Shown: positions 1 to 8,992 of the stretch, piece after piece | Position numbering within the stretch: position 1 is the stretch's first letter | Layout: each line of letters opens with the position of its first letter | Assembly (NCBI RefSeq): GCF_030285665.1 | Contig: NZ_CP127295.1 | Span: 186,001 to 250,000, forward strand | Length of the DNA: 64,000 bases | Reading direction: 5' to 3' | From: Amycolatopsis mongoliensis | GTDB lineage: Bacteria > Actinomycetota > Actinomycetes > Mycobacteriales > Pseudonocardiaceae | Translations under genes and position numbers: made by a program | Notes under the pieces: generated by a model | Databases searched by the model: none | The model's input: the letters and a program-made list of their open reading frames with translations, nothing else | What the model was told of the DNA's origin: nothing

Positions 1-496
1 CGGACCGCGCGTTGCCGAGCACGCCGGGCAGGAGCCGGACGACGGCCTCGACGATGACCAGCACCGCCGCCTCGCCGCCGACCAGCACGTAGTCGCCGAT
101 CGACACCTCGTCGACCGGCATCCGGCGGGCGGCGTCGTCGACGACCCGCTGGTCGATGCCCTCGTAGCGGCCGCAGGCGAAGACCAGGTGCTTCTCCTCG
201 GCGTAGGCGTGCGCGAGCTCCTGGGTGAACGGCCTGCCCGCCGGCGTCGGCACGACCAGACGCGTCTCCGGCCGGCAGACGTCGTCCAGGGCCGGCCCCC
301 AGATCTGCGGTTTCATCACCATGCCGGGCCCGCCGCCGTACGGCGCGTCGTCGACCGCGCGGTGGACGTCGTGGGTCCATTCACGCAGGTCGTGCACGCC
401 GACCTCGATCAGGCCGCGGTCGATGGCCCGGCCCAGCAGCGCGGCGCGCAGCGGGTCGAGGTATTCGGGGAAGATCGTGACGACGTCGATGCGCAA
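1..496 (-). CDS. trmD: tRNA (guanine-N1)-methyltransferase TrmD, 3' end cut by window edge
   Basis: TrmD uses S-adenosylmethionine to methylate G37 of tRNAs and so prevents frameshifting. About 165 N-terminal residues are visible. The frame reads [16 protein letters not shown] at the start, then [10 protein letters not shown] (about residues 52-61), GRYEGID (109-115) and [11 protein letters not shown] (132-142), which are the trefoil-knot SAM-binding motifs of the family. The start is TTG at 496-494, four bases after the stop of the upstream secreted-protein gene, with a GGAAGTGG stretch as weak ribosome site. It closes the rpsP-khpA-rimM operon, as in most bacteria. The C-terminal domain lies outside the window. 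Confidence 0.95.
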   Translation of the reverse strand, partial: MRIDVVTIFPEYLDPLRAALLGRAIDRGLIEVGVHDLREWTHDVHRAVDDAPYGGGPGMVMKPQIWGPALDDVCRPETRLVVPTPAGRPFTQELAHAYAEEKHLVFACGRYEGIDQRVVDDAARRMPVDEVSIGDYVLVGGEAAVLVIVEAVVRLLPGVLGNARS

Positions 497-500
497 GCGG

Positions 501-1205
501 TCACCACTTCCAGTATTCGGTGGCCTCGGCGTGCCAGGGAGACTCGACCTGCTGGTCGATCGTGAAGGCCATGCCGAGCCCCTGGGCGATCCGGATGTCG
601 CGGCGCTTCGTCTCGCGGAGCGGCGAGCCGGCGGGCAGATCCTGGTCGGACGACCAGGACTCGCTCTGCGTGATGCACGTCCGGGCACCGAAGCGGGCCG
701 AGCTGCACGGTGCGGGCGCGTGCCAGGTCTGCACGTGCTTGAACCGGAAGGACTTGCCGCTGCTCTGCTCCGTGACGGTCCCCTCGGCGACCAGCTGGTA
801 GTCCGAAGACGGGACGGCCCAGCGGACGTAGTGCTGTTGTCCCCCGTGCGAAGGCAGCGGCGCGCAGGTGCCGCCCTGGCAGAGGGACTCGCTGGTGACG
901 CGCTCGGTGTAGTAAGTGCTGTTGTCGCCCCAGCCGTCGAGGAGCACCCAGTCGCCGTCGCGGACGAAGTGCTCCGCGTACGAAGGCGGCCAGGTGACCG
1001 GGTCGCCCCAGGAGATCCGCGACTCGGTGGCCGACTGCGGCGACCAGGCCCACTGGTAGGCCTTCTCCCCCGGCGGCGCGTACTGGCCGGCGCTGCGCTG
1101 GAACATCAGCGAGAAGTCGCCGTACGTGGGGCTCGCCGCCTGAGCGGGCGCCGCCGTGGCCACGACGAAGAGCAGCGCACCGAGCGCGGCCTGCCAGGCT
1201 CTCAT
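501..1205 (-). CDS. Secreted protein of unknown function embedded between rimM and trmD
   Basis: I do not recognise a family. The 234-residue protein starts with a clear Sec signal peptide (positively charged start, hydrophobic stretch about residues 6-18, cleavage probably after AQA near residue 23). There is no lipobox, so the mature protein should be released or wall-associated. The mature part is rich in Trp and Tyr and has four cysteines in two pairs (SLCQGGTC and [12 protein letters not shown]), which suggests two disulfides. Its ATG overlaps the rimM stop by four bases and its stop is four bases before the trmD start, so it is co-transcribed and probably translationally coupled with ribosome and tRNA maturation genes, an unexpected place for an exported protein. 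Confidence 0.8.
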   Translation of the reverse strand: MRAWQAALGALLFVVATAAPAQAASPTYGDFSLMFQRSAGQYAPPGEKAYQWAWSPQSATESRISWGDPVTWPPSYAEHFVRDGDWVLLDGWGDNSTYYTERVTSESLCQGGTCAPLPSHGGQQHYVRWAVPSSDYQLVAEGTVTEQSSGKSFRFKHVQTWHAPAPCSSARFGARTCITQSESWSSDQDLPAGSPLRETKRRDIRIAQGLGMAFTIDQQVESPWHAEATEYWKW

Positions 1206-1714
1206 GCGTCGAGGAGCCCTTCCGGGGGGTCGAGCACGACCCGGCCGCCCGCGACGTCCACCGTGGGGACGATCGCGCGGACGAACGGCACCAGGACTTC
1301 GCGGCCCTCGACGTCGAGCTCCAGCAGTTCGCCCGCGGGCGAGTGGACGACCTCGACGACCTTGCCGACGACCGTCCCGTCGGTCAGCTCGGCCCGCAGG
1401 CCGGCCAGCTCGTGGTCGTAGAACTCGTCGGGGTCCGAAGTCGGCGGCAGCGTGTCCGTGTCGGCGAGCAGGAGTGCCCCCCGCAGCGTCTCGGCGACGT
1501 CGCGGGTCAGGACCTCCTCGAAACGCACCAGCAGCCGCCCGCTGTGTTCGCGGGCGGCTGCGATGGTGAGTTCCCTCTTGCTGCCGTCACGCAGCTTCGT
1601 CGTCACGGCCACACCGACCCTGAACCGCTCGTCCGGCGAGTCCGTGCGCACGTCCACCGCGAGTTCCCCGCGGATGCCGTGCGCCTTGGCGATTCGGCCG
1701 ACTACGACGTCCAT
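1202..1714 (-). CDS. rimM: Ribosome maturation factor RimM
   Basis: RimM binds ribosomal protein S19 and assists 30S head maturation. The 170-residue protein has the N-terminal RimM domain beginning MDVVVGRIAKAHGIRGEL and a C-terminal PRC-barrel announced by DEFYDHELAGL (about residue 98 on), ending in the usual PPEGLLDA. Length is normal. The ATG at 1714 is chosen because the family starts directly at this motif; upstream in-frame sequence has no family similarity. It sits 22 bases after khpA and overlaps the downstream secreted-protein gene by four bases, in the rpsP operon. Confidence 0.95.
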   Translation of the reverse strand: MDVVVGRIAKAHGIRGELAVDVRTDSPDERFRVGVAVTTKLRDGSKRELTIAAAREHSGRLLVRFEEVLTRDVAETLRGALLLADTDTLPPTSDPDEFYDHELAGLRAELTDGTVVGKVVEVVHSPAGELLELDVEGREVLVPFVRAIVPTVDVAGGRVVLDPPEGLLDA

Positions 1715-1736
1715 CCTGACCGTTTCCGAAAGGGGC

Positions 1737-1976
1737 TCAGCGATCGGTGTCGACGACGTCCACCCGGACGCCGCGGCCACCGATGCCGCCCATGACGGTG
1801 CGCAGGGCGGTCGCCGTGCGACCACCCCGGCCGATCACCTTGCCGAGGTCGTCGGGGTGCACGTGCACCTCGAGCGTGCGGCCACGACGGGTGGTCAGCA
1901 GCTCGACCCGGACCTCGTCCGGGTTGTCGACGATCCCGCGCACCAGGTGCTCGAGGGAGTCCGCGAGGAAACTCAC
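1737..1976 (-). CDS. khpA: KH-domain RNA-binding protein KhpA
   Basis: This 79-residue protein is a single KH domain with the GxxG loop in [17 protein letters not shown] (about residues 43-59). KhpA proteins bind RNA, often with KhpB, and affect cell-division and envelope genes in Gram-positive bacteria. The gene overlaps the rpsP stop by four bases (ATGA, 1973-1976) and precedes rimM, which is the standard actinobacterial order rpsP-khpA-rimM-trmD. The size and motif leave little doubt about the family; its RNA targets here are unknown. Confidence 0.93.
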   Translation of the reverse strand: MSFLADSLEHLVRGIVDNPDEVRVELLTTRRGRTLEVHVHPDDLGKVIGRGGRTATALRTVMGGIGGRGVRVDVVDTDR

Positions 1977-2416
1977 TCGGACTTCTCGCCCTCAGCGGCC
2001 TCCGCCTTCTCGGCCTCGGCCTTCTTCGGGGCGGACTTCTTCTTCGGCGTGGTGGCCTCGGTGGAGGGCTCCTCGCCGGCCGCGGCCAGGGCCGCGTTGA
2101 ACAGGTCCTGCTTGGACGGCTTCGGCTCGGCCACCTTCAGGGTGCCCTCGGCGCCCGGCAGGCCCTTGAACTTCTGCCAGTCACCGGTGATCTCGAGCAG
2201 GCGCTGGACCGGCTCGGTCGGCTGCGCGCCGACACCCAGCCAGTACTGGGCGCGCTCGGAGACGACCTCGATCAGGCTCGGCTCTTCCTTCGGGTGGTAC
2301 TTGCCGATCGTCTCGATGGCCTTGCCGTCCCGGCGGGTGCGCGCGTCGGCGACGATGATGCGGTAGTACGGCGCACGGATCTTGCCGAGGCGCTGCAGCT
2401 TGATCTTGACGGCCAC
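1973..2416 (-). CDS. rpsP: 30S ribosomal protein S16
   Basis: S16 is a small-subunit protein needed for 30S assembly. The N-terminal part ([19 protein letters not shown] and TIGKYHP) is diagnostic. The 147-residue product carries a Lys/Glu/Ala-rich C-terminal extension (about residues 110-147) beyond the roughly 85-residue core, typical of actinobacterial S16. The start is GTG at 2416, preceded by GAGGAG. It heads the operon khpA-rimM-secreted protein-trmD. Confidence 0.97.
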   Translation of the reverse strand: MAVKIKLQRLGKIRAPYYRIIVADARTRRDGKAIETIGKYHPKEEPSLIEVVSERAQYWLGVGAQPTEPVQRLLEITGDWQKFKGLPGAEGTLKVAEPKPSKQDLFNAALAAAGEEPSTEATTPKKKSAPKKAEAEKAEAAEGEKSE

Positions 2417-2587
2417 GGGTGTGGGTTCTCCTCGAATCTCTCTGGTGCTGGGCTGGGCGCACGCGGGCCGAGTGGGGACACGGACGCGGGCACCCGAAGG
2501 TCAGGAGCTTTCGCACGGTGAGAGGGTCCGGCGGAAGCAGGCAGTGCACCATTCTGCCAGACGGTCCCCGCGCACCGGGAAAGAGGC
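2417..2587 (-). promoter_or_regulatory. Promoter and leader region of the rpsP operon
   Basis: The 171-base gap upstream of rpsP contains a plausible minus-strand -10 hexamer CAGAAT (2556-2551), which would leave a leader of roughly 125-130 bases before the GTG. No convincing -35 element is seen at 17-18 bases. A leader this long could host feedback control, but I see no strong hairpin. Assignment rests on pattern only. Confidence 0.3.
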
Positions 2588-3391
2588 TCAGAAAGAGGCC
2601 ACTCCGAGCGCCCCGAGCAGGATGGTCAGCGCCGGCAGGAAGTTGTTCACCTGGTGCGCGACGATGCTGCCCGGCAGCCGTCCGGTGACCAGCCGGGCCA
2701 GGCCGATCGGTACCGCGATGACCAGCAGCAACGTCGTGCGCAGCGGCTCCAGGTGGCTCGCCGCGAACACCGCCGTGGACAGCAGGAACGCCGCGACCCG
2801 GCCCCAGCGCTCGCTGCGCCACTGCAGCTGTTCGGCGGCGCCCCAGAGCAGCCCCCGGTAGATGACCTCTTCGCAGATCGGGCCGAGCAGCCACAGGTAG
2901 ACGAACATCACGACGGCCGCCGAGACGGACATCTTCCGGTCCTCCACCAGTGCGCTGATCGCCGACGTCGCGTTGGCGTTGCCGACCAGCTGCGTCCAGA
3001 GGTAGGCGCCGATGGTGGTGAAGACGAGCCCGACGCAGCCGAAGCGGAACCCGGTCTTCACGTCGGCCCAGCGCCACTCCAGCCGCAGGTCTGCGAAGGG
3101 GCCGTTGCCCCGCACGTACGTGATCAGCACCGCGACGCCGGCCGCGATCATCGTCGGCAGCATGGTGCCGAGCAGCACGACCCGGATCGGCAGCGGGCCG
3201 GGCCCGGTGTCGCCGACCAGCACGGACACGAACGCGGCCGAGGCCAGCAGCACGGCCTCGACGAGCAGGAAGGCCCCGAAGCCCCAGCGGTGGCGCTGGG
3301 CGGGCGGCAGGAAAGCGGTCGCGGCGGGCTCCTCGGGCTCGGGGAACGGCGCGGCGTCGGGAGCCGGGTCCCGGGGCTGGGAAGTGGTCAC
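2588..3391 (-). CDS. CPBP-family intramembrane metalloprotease (first of a tandem pair)
   Basis: A 267-residue polytopic membrane protein of the CPBP (CAAX-processing/bacteriocin-processing, Abi) family. The motif CEEVIYRG has the Glu-Glu pair at about 174-175 and Arg near 179; later motifs are FAASHLEP and HQVNNFLP, whose His/Asn residues complete the glutamic-type active site. About seven or eight hydrophobic segments follow a proline-rich cytosolic N-terminus. The GTG at 3391 is chosen because GGAGGG lies just upstream; open sequence further upstream lacks family similarity. The paralogue at 3493-4218 is on the same strand 101 bases upstream. The substrate is unknown. Confidence 0.85.
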   Translation of the reverse strand: MTTSQPRDPAPDAAPFPEPEEPAATAFLPPAQRHRWGFGAFLLVEAVLLASAAFVSVLVGDTGPGPLPIRVVLLGTMLPTMIAAGVAVLITYVRGNGPFADLRLEWRWADVKTGFRFGCVGLVFTTIGAYLWTQLVGNANATSAISALVEDRKMSVSAAVVMFVYLWLLGPICEEVIYRGLLWGAAEQLQWRSERWGRVAAFLLSTAVFAASHLEPLRTTLLLVIAVPIGLARLVTGRLPGSIVAHQVNNFLPALTILLGALGVASF

Positions 3392-3492
3392 GCGTTGCCC
3401 TCCGCGATCGTCGGCTCCTGTCCCGAGCCTAGCCGCCGGAGAGTGATCACACAGTATCCGTCCGACTACTGTCCATCGATCTTCGCAACCGC

Positions 3493-4218
3493 TCAGTGCG
3501 CGACGAACAGCAGGACGGCGGGCGGCAGGTTGTTGGCCGCGTGGGCGATCACCCCGGCGCTCACCCGGCCGGACAGGTGCCGGGCCAGCCCGATCGCGAT
3601 GCCCTGGCCGAAGAGGGCGATCGTGCGGGTCGGCTCGCCGTGCAGCTGGGCGAACACCAGCGAGGTCAGGATGAGCACCACCCACGGCGGTACCCGGTGG
3701 AACTGCAGCGCGTTCCACAGCGTGCCGCGGACCAGCAGCTCCTCGGTGATCGGCGCGCCGGCGATGACGATCACCGCGGCGAGCACCAGCCAGACGGTGT
3801 CGCCGTCGAAGGTGTCGGCGAGGTCGCTCAGCGGGCTGTCGGAGACGTCGTCGGCGCCGTAGACGGCGATCAGCATCAGGTTGAGCCCGTAGCCGACGAC
3901 CAGCGCCAGCGCGCCGCAGGCGAGGCCGATCCGGACGTCGCGCCAGGTCGGCTTCAGCCCGAAGTCGGCGCGCAGGCCCTCGCCCCAGCGCCACGAACCC
4001 ACCGCCGGGCCGAGGCCGAGCAGGAGGTTGGGCACGAACGCGAGGAGCAGCAACGGGCCGATGTCGTGCAGCTCGAGGGGGTCGAACTCGCCGACGTTGC
4101 GGTTGACCGCCGCGGCGATGACGAGGTTGATCAGGTAGTAGCCGGCGATCCCCACGAAGAACGCCACGAAACACCAGTGCGCCCCCAGCACGCGCCGTGC
4201 GCCGTCGTCGTCCGTCAC
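3493..4218 (-). CDS. CPBP-family intramembrane metalloprotease (second of a tandem pair)
   Basis: A 241-residue multi-pass protein with the CPBP signature ITEELLVRG (Glu-Glu pair and Arg), followed by FAQLHGEP and HAANNLPPAV, the second and third catalytic motifs. All three blocks are intact, so activity is expected. It resembles its neighbour in motif spacing, so tandem duplication followed by divergence is likely. The GTG at 4218 follows GGGTCC and begins the hydrophobic family region after a short acidic stretch (VTDDDGARR). Targets cannot be predicted. Confidence 0.83.
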   Translation of the reverse strand: MTDDDGARRVLGAHWCFVAFFVGIAGYYLINLVIAAAVNRNVGEFDPLELHDIGPLLLLAFVPNLLLGLGPAVGSWRWGEGLRADFGLKPTWRDVRIGLACGALALVVGYGLNLMLIAVYGADDVSDSPLSDLADTFDGDTVWLVLAAVIVIAGAPITEELLVRGTLWNALQFHRVPPWVVLILTSLVFAQLHGEPTRTIALFGQGIAIGLARHLSGRVSAGVIAHAANNLPPAVLLFVAH

Positions 4219-4339
4219 GGACCCAACGCTACTGTGCCGTTGATTGCCGATCCGACAGCAGCCACGGCGGAAACCGGTGCCTTGCGCTGACCGGCCGCGG
4301 AACGTGTCCGCCTGCTTTTGGTCGGATCGACAACGTGCC

Positions 4340-4366
4340 GACCCCGCAAGGAAAACGGCGGGGGTC
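4340..4366 (-). terminator. Hairpin at the end of the amidohydrolase gene
   Basis: GACCCC.GC and GCGGGG(G)TC form a G+C-rich stem of about eight pairs around a CGTTTTCCTT-type loop, overlapping the amidohydrolase stop codon. It separates the ffh-amidohydrolase operon from the CPBP genes. No long U tract is present. Confidence 0.5.
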
Positions 4367-5441
4367 ACGCGTAGACGACGCCGCCCAGCACGATGTGCTC
4401 CGGATGCCGCAGGACGCCCAGGTCCTCGCGCGGGTCGCTCGCGTAGACGAGCAGGTCGGCGGGTGCGCCGTCGGCGATGCCCGGGTGACCGAGCCACTCG
4501 CGGGCACCCCAGGACGCGCTCGCCAGCGCCGCCTCGCGGGTCATGCCCGCGCGGTGCAGCGCCTCGATCTCGTCGACGAGCCGGCCGTGCTCGACCATGC
4601 CCCCGGCGTCGCTGCCCGCGAAGACGCGTACGCCCGCTTCGATGGCCGTGGCGACCATCTCGCCGACGCCGGCGTGCAGCGCCCGCATGTGGTCCGCGTA
4701 CGCCGGGTACTTGCCGGCCTTGTCCGCGATGCCCGGGAAGTTCTCGATGTTGATCAGGGTGGGCACCAGCGCGACGTCGTTGCGGGCCAGCTCGGACAGC
4801 TGATCGGCGCGCAGGCCCGTGCCGTGCTCGAGGCAGTCGATGCCGGACGCGATCAGCCCCGGCAGCGCGGCTTCGCCGAACACGTGCGCGGTGACGCGGG
4901 CGCCGTGGTCGTGCGCGACCTTGACGGCTTCGGCCAGGACGTCGTCCGGCCACAGCGGTGCGAGGTCGCCGACGCCGCGGTCGATCCAGTCGCCGACCAG
5001 CTTGACCCAGCCGTCGCCCTCGCGGGCCTGCTCGGCGACGGCCGCGGGCAGCTGCGAGGGGTCGTCCAGCTCGATGCCGAGCCCCGGGATGTAGCGCTTG
5101 GCCAGCGCGAGGTGCCGGCCGGCGCGGATGATCGTCGGCAGGTCGGCCCGCTCCTGCAGCGGCCGGACGTCGATCGGCAGGCCGCAGTCGCGGATCAGCA
5201 GCGTGCCCGCGGCGCGGTCGGCCAGCGCCTGCTCGGTCGCCTCTTCCAGTGACACGGGCCCGCCGACGCCGATGCCGGGGTGGCAGTGCGCGTCGACCAG
5301 GCCGGGCACGAGGAAGACGTCCCGGCCCAGCGTCTCGGCGTCCGGCACCGGCTCGAACGAGATCCGGCCGCCGGTGATCCAGAGGTCCCGGGACTCGCCG
5401 CCGGGCAGGACCACCCCGGCGGCGTGCAGTGCCGTGCTCAA
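4365..5441 (-). CDS. Amidohydrolase-superfamily metal-dependent hydrolase
   Basis: A 358-residue protein of the imidazolonepropionase-like amidohydrolase group. The first metal motif is GLVDAHCHPGIG (HxH near residues 51-53); later blocks include THVFGEAALPGLIASGIDCLEHGTG with a metal-ligand His, and FAGSDAGGM with the conserved Asp. C-terminal PADLLVYASDPREDL is the usual beta-sandwich closure. Substrate specificity cannot be read from these motifs. The start is TTG at 5441, overlapping the ffh stop (TTGA), so it is translated in the ffh operon. That pairing is seen in several actinobacteria, but I know of no functional link to the signal recognition particle. Confidence 0.82.
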   Translation of the reverse strand: MSTALHAAGVVLPGGESRDLWITGGRISFEPVPDAETLGRDVFLVPGLVDAHCHPGIGVGGPVSLEEATEQALADRAAGTLLIRDCGLPIDVRPLQERADLPTIIRAGRHLALAKRYIPGLGIELDDPSQLPAAVAEQAREGDGWVKLVGDWIDRGVGDLAPLWPDDVLAEAVKVAHDHGARVTAHVFGEAALPGLIASGIDCLEHGTGLRADQLSELARNDVALVPTLINIENFPGIADKAGKYPAYADHMRALHAGVGEMVATAIEAGVRVFAGSDAGGMVEHGRLVDEIEALHRAGMTREAALASASWGAREWLGHPGIADGAPADLLVYASDPREDLGVLRHPEHIVLGGVVYA

Positions 5442-6973
5442 TTGTCCTTGGGGTTCTTCGGCAGCTTGAACTTCGACGGGTCGAAGCCCGGGACGTCGTT
5501 CATGCCGCCGAGCTGCGACAGGTCGGGCATGCCGCCGGGCATCTGGCCACCGGGCGGCAGCATCGGCATGCCACCGGGGAAGCCGCCGCGGACCTTGGGC
5601 TGCGTCGGGCCGCGGCCCTTCTTGCCCTTCTTGCCCTTGCGGGACTTGGAGCCGCCCCCGCCGCCGAAGCCGAACCGGCCGGCCATCTGGGCCATCATCT
5701 TGCGGGCCTCGAAGAACCGGTTGACCAGGTCGTTGACCTCGCGGACGGTGACGCCGGAGCCGTTGGCGATGCGCAGCCGGCGCGACCCGTTGATCATCTT
5801 CGGGTTGTCGCGCTCGGCGGGCGTCATGCCGCGGATGATCGCCTGCAGCTTGTCCAGGTGCTTGTCGTCGACCTGGGCGAGCTGGTCCTTCATCTGGCCG
5901 GCACCCGGGAGCATGCCGAGCAGGTTGCCGATCGGGCCCATCTTGCGGACCGCGAGCATCTGCTCGAGGAAGTCCTCCAGGGTGAGCTGGCCGCTCGACA
6001 GCTTCGCCGCGGCCTGCTCGGCCTGGTCCTGGTCGAAGGCCTGCTCGGCCTGCTCGATCAGGGTCAGCACGTCACCCATGCCGAGGATCCGCGACGCCAT
6101 CCGGTCCGGGTGGAAGGTGTCGAAGTCCTCGAGCTTCTCGCCGTTGGAGGCGAAGAGGATCGGCTGGCCGGTGACCTCGCGGACGCTCAGCGCGGCACCA
6201 CCGCGGGCGTCGCCGTCGAGCTTCGTGAGCACCACGCCGGAGAAGCCGACGCCGTCTCGGAACGCCTCGGCCGTGGTCACGGCGTCCTGGCCGATCATCG
6301 CGTCGACGACGAACAGGGTCTCGTCCGGCTGCACGGCGTCGCGGATGTCCGCGGCCTGCTTCATCAGCTCTTCGTCGACGCCCAGGCGGCCCGCGGTGTC
6401 GACCACGACGACGTCGTGCTGCGCGTGCTTCGCCTCGGCGATGGCGCGGCGGGCGACGTCGACCGGGTCGCCGACGCCGTTGCCCGGCTCGGGGGCGAAG
6501 GTGACGACCCCGGCGCGCTCGCCGACGACCTGCAGCTGTGTGACGGCGTTCGGGCGCTGGAGGTCGCAGGCGACCAGCATCGGCGCGTGGCCCTGCTTCT
6601 TCAGCCACAGCGCGAGCTTGCCCGCGAGCGTCGTCTTGCCGGCACCCTGGAGGCCGGCGAGCATGATCACGGTGGGCGGGTTCTTCGCCAGGTTCAGCCG
6701 GCGCGTCTCGCCGCCGAGGATGCCGACGAGCTCCTCGTTGACGATCTTGACGACCTGCTGCGCGGGGTTGAGCGCCTGGGAGACCTCGGCGCCCTTCGCC
6801 CGCTCCTTGATCCTCGCGATGAAGGTCTTGACCACGCCGAGGGCGACGTCGGCCTCCAGCAGCGCGATGCGGATCTCGCGCGCGGTGGCGTCGATGTCGG
6901 CGTCGGACAGCCTGCCCTTGCGCGTGAGCGTCTGCAGGGCGGCGGTGAGCCGATCGGAGAGGGTGTCGAACAC
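5438..6973 (-). CDS. ffh: Signal recognition particle GTPase Ffh
   Basis: Ffh binds 4.5S RNA and signal sequences and delivers ribosomes to FtsY at the membrane. The 511-residue protein has the N domain from VFDTLSDRLTAALQTL, the G domain with GLQGAGKTT, DTAGRLGVDEELM and TKLDGDARGGAAL, and the Met-rich M domain from about residue 300, ending in a Gly/Met/Pro-rich tail. Length matches actinobacterial Ffh. The GTG at 6973 is preceded by CTGGAG at suitable spacing. Its receptor FtsY is encoded at 50.1-51.4 kb in this window. The downstream amidohydrolase overlaps its stop. Confidence 0.97.
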   Translation of the reverse strand: MFDTLSDRLTAALQTLTRKGRLSDADIDATAREIRIALLEADVALGVVKTFIARIKERAKGAEVSQALNPAQQVVKIVNEELVGILGGETRRLNLAKNPPTVIMLAGLQGAGKTTLAGKLALWLKKQGHAPMLVACDLQRPNAVTQLQVVGERAGVVTFAPEPGNGVGDPVDVARRAIAEAKHAQHDVVVVDTAGRLGVDEELMKQAADIRDAVQPDETLFVVDAMIGQDAVTTAEAFRDGVGFSGVVLTKLDGDARGGAALSVREVTGQPILFASNGEKLEDFDTFHPDRMASRILGMGDVLTLIEQAEQAFDQDQAEQAAAKLSSGQLTLEDFLEQMLAVRKMGPIGNLLGMLPGAGQMKDQLAQVDDKHLDKLQAIIRGMTPAERDNPKMINGSRRLRIANGSGVTVREVNDLVNRFFEARKMMAQMAGRFGFGGGGGSKSRKGKKGKKGRGPTQPKVRGGFPGGMPMLPPGGQMPGGMPDLSQLGGMNDVPGFDPSKFKLPKNPKDN

Positions 6974-7126
6974 GGGTGTGCACGCTCCAGCTGGGTCGAG
7001 AGTGGCGCGCCGGACGAGGCCGGCCCTCCCGAGGGTAGTCGCTCCGGCTCCCCCACCTCGCGGGTACGCGAAGGTCACCCACGCAATCAGTACGCATACG
7101 TTTACTACTTCACGCGCAAGACTTGA

Positions 7127-7142
7127 GTAAAACCGGCTTTAC
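7127..7142. promoter_or_regulatory. Candidate MarR operator upstream of the exporter operon
   Basis: GTAAAACCGGCTTTAC is a 16-bp palindrome with 14 of 16 positions symmetrical, 50-65 bases before the ABC-transporter ATG. MarR proteins usually bind such sites and the last gene of the operon is a marR, so autoregulation is a reasonable inference. A candidate -10 (TAAACA, 7179-7184) just before the ATG suggests a leaderless transcript. Confidence 0.45.
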
Positions 7143-7191
7143 CTGCCGAAATTTGCTAGCCACCGATGCGGCAGTCGGTAAACATGCGTGT

Positions 7192-8982
7192 ATGACTTCC
7201 GCGACCAGACCCCGGCCGTCGCTCGCCGAACCGGCCGCCGACACCGACGAACCGGTCCCCCTCCGGCGGATCGCCGGCCTGTTCCGCCCGCACCGCGGAC
7301 CCCTCGCCGCGCTGTTCGCGCTGATCGTGCTGCAGGCCGGCCTCGGTGTCGTCTCCCCGTTCCTGCTGCGCGAGATCCTCGACGACGCCCTCCCGCACCG
7401 CGACACGCTCCTGATCAGCGTCCTGGCCGCGGGGATGATCGCCTGCGCGGTCGGCAGCGGCTCCCTCGGCGTCGCGACCACCGGGCTGTCCAACACCATC
7501 GGCCAGCGGGTGATGAACGAGCTGCGCGTCACCGTCTACGGCCACCTGCAGCGGATGTCGCTCGGCTTCTTCACCCGGACGAAGAGCGGCGAAGTGCTCT
7601 CGCGGGTGTTCAACGACATCGGCGGCGTCGACAACGTCATCACCACGACCGCGGGGTCGATGGTCCAGAACGCGACCACCACGATCGCCATCACCGTCGC
7701 GCTGTTCGCGCTGGACTGGCAGCTCGCCGCGCTGTCGCTGATCGTCGTCCCGCTGTTCCTGCTGTTCACGCTGCGGCTGGGCAAGCGGCGGCGGACGCTG
7801 GCCCGCGGCCGGACCCGGCGGATGGCCCGGCTGACGACGATGGTCGAGGAGTCCCTGTCGGTCACCGGCGTGCTGCTCGCCAAGACGATGGGCAACGAAC
7901 GGGCGATGCGCGAGCGGTTCGGCGCCGAGTCGCGGGAGATCGCGTCGCTGGAACGCGCGGCGGCGCTGGCCGGGCGCTGGCAGATCGCGTCGCGGTCGAT
8001 GAGCCTGACCGTGATCCCGGCGCTGGTCTACTGGATCGCCGGGCTGGCGCTGGCGGGCGGCGCGTCGCCGTTCTCGCTCGGCACCGTCGTGGCGTTCACC
8101 AGCATGCTCAACCGGCTGGTCGCGCCGGCCAGCGCGATGCAGACCATCGGGCAGAACGTGGCGACGTCGAAGGCGCTGTTCGGGCGCATCTTCGAGGTGC
8201 TGGACCTGCCGGTGGAGATCAGCGACAAGCCGGGCGCGAGGACCCTGGACGTGCGCCGTGGCGACGTCTCGATGCGCGGGGTCTCCTTCCGCTACGACGA
8301 CGAAGGCCCGCTGACGCTGAAGGACATCGACCTCGACGTCCCGGCCGGGACCACGACCGCGCTGGTCGGCTCGACCGGCTCGGGCAAGACGACGCTCGCG
8401 TACCTGGTGGCGCGGCTGTACGAAGTGAGCGAAGGGTCCGTGGCGATCGACGGGACGGACGTCCGCGACGTCACCCTGGCCTCGCTCGCGGCGGGCGTCG
8501 GGATGGTGTCACAGGAGACGTATCTGTTCCACGACACCGTCCGGGAGAACCTGCGCTTCGCGAAGCCGGACGCGACCGACGACGAGATCGAGGCGGCGGC
8601 GAAGGCGGCGCACATCCACGACACCCTGGCCGGGCTGCCCGAGGGGTACGACACCGTCGTCGGCCAGCGCGGCTACCGGTTCTCCGGCGGGGAGAAGCAG
8701 CGGATGGCGATCGCGCGGATCCTGCTGCGCAACCCGCCGGTGCTCATCCTCGACGAGGCGACCAGCGCGCTCGACACGCGCACGGAACGCTCGGTGCAGG
8801 CCGAGCTCGACCGGCTCGCCGCGGGCCGCACGACGCTGACGATCGCGCACCGGCTGTCCACTGTGGAGCGCGCCGACCAGATCGTGGTGCTGCACGAGGG
8901 GCGGATCGTGGAACGCGGGACGCACGAGGAGCTGCTGGCGCGCGACGGGCGTTATGCCCGGCTGGTCCGGGGAACCGCCTAA
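7192..8982 (+). CDS. ABC exporter, fused permease-ATPase (half transporter)
   Basis: The 596-residue protein joins a six-helix transmembrane domain (about residues 25-325) to an ATPase domain (about 345-596). Walker A is GSTGSGKTT, the signature is FSGGEKQRMA (F and E replace L and Q of the common LSGGQ), and Walker B is PVLILDEATSALD followed by the switch HRLS. This architecture is a homodimeric or heterodimeric type IV exporter for drugs, lipids or peptides. The ATG at 7192 is used because the family starts with a short hydrophilic arm; an in-frame TTG at 7123 is less likely. A marR gene follows after 10 bases, suggesting a regulated efflux unit. Confidence 0.9.
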   Translation: MTSATRPRPSLAEPAADTDEPVPLRRIAGLFRPHRGPLAALFALIVLQAGLGVVSPFLLREILDDALPHRDTLLISVLAAGMIACAVGSGSLGVATTGLSNTIGQRVMNELRVTVYGHLQRMSLGFFTRTKSGEVLSRVFNDIGGVDNVITTTAGSMVQNATTTIAITVALFALDWQLAALSLIVVPLFLLFTLRLGKRRRTLARGRTRRMARLTTMVEESLSVTGVLLAKTMGNERAMRERFGAESREIASLERAAALAGRWQIASRSMSLTVIPALVYWIAGLALAGGASPFSLGTVVAFTSMLNRLVAPASAMQTIGQNVATSKALFGRIFEVLDLPVEISDKPGARTLDVRRGDVSMRGVSFRYDDEGPLTLKDIDLDVPAGTTTALVGSTGSGKTTLAYLVARLYEVSEGSVAIDGTDVRDVTLASLAAGVGMVSQETYLFHDTVRENLRFAKPDATDDEIEAAAKAAHIHDTLAGLPEGYDTVVGQRGYRFSGGEKQRMAIARILLRNPPVLILDEATSALDTRTERSVQAELDRLAAGRTTLTIAHRLSTVERADQIVVLHEGRIVERGTHEELLARDGRYARLVRGTA

Positions 8983-8992
8983 CCTGGGGGCC

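Noticed and set aside
5280..7130. Long plus-strand open frames antisense to ffh
   Set aside because: No domain, unusual composition, and the opposite strand encodes a complete Ffh.
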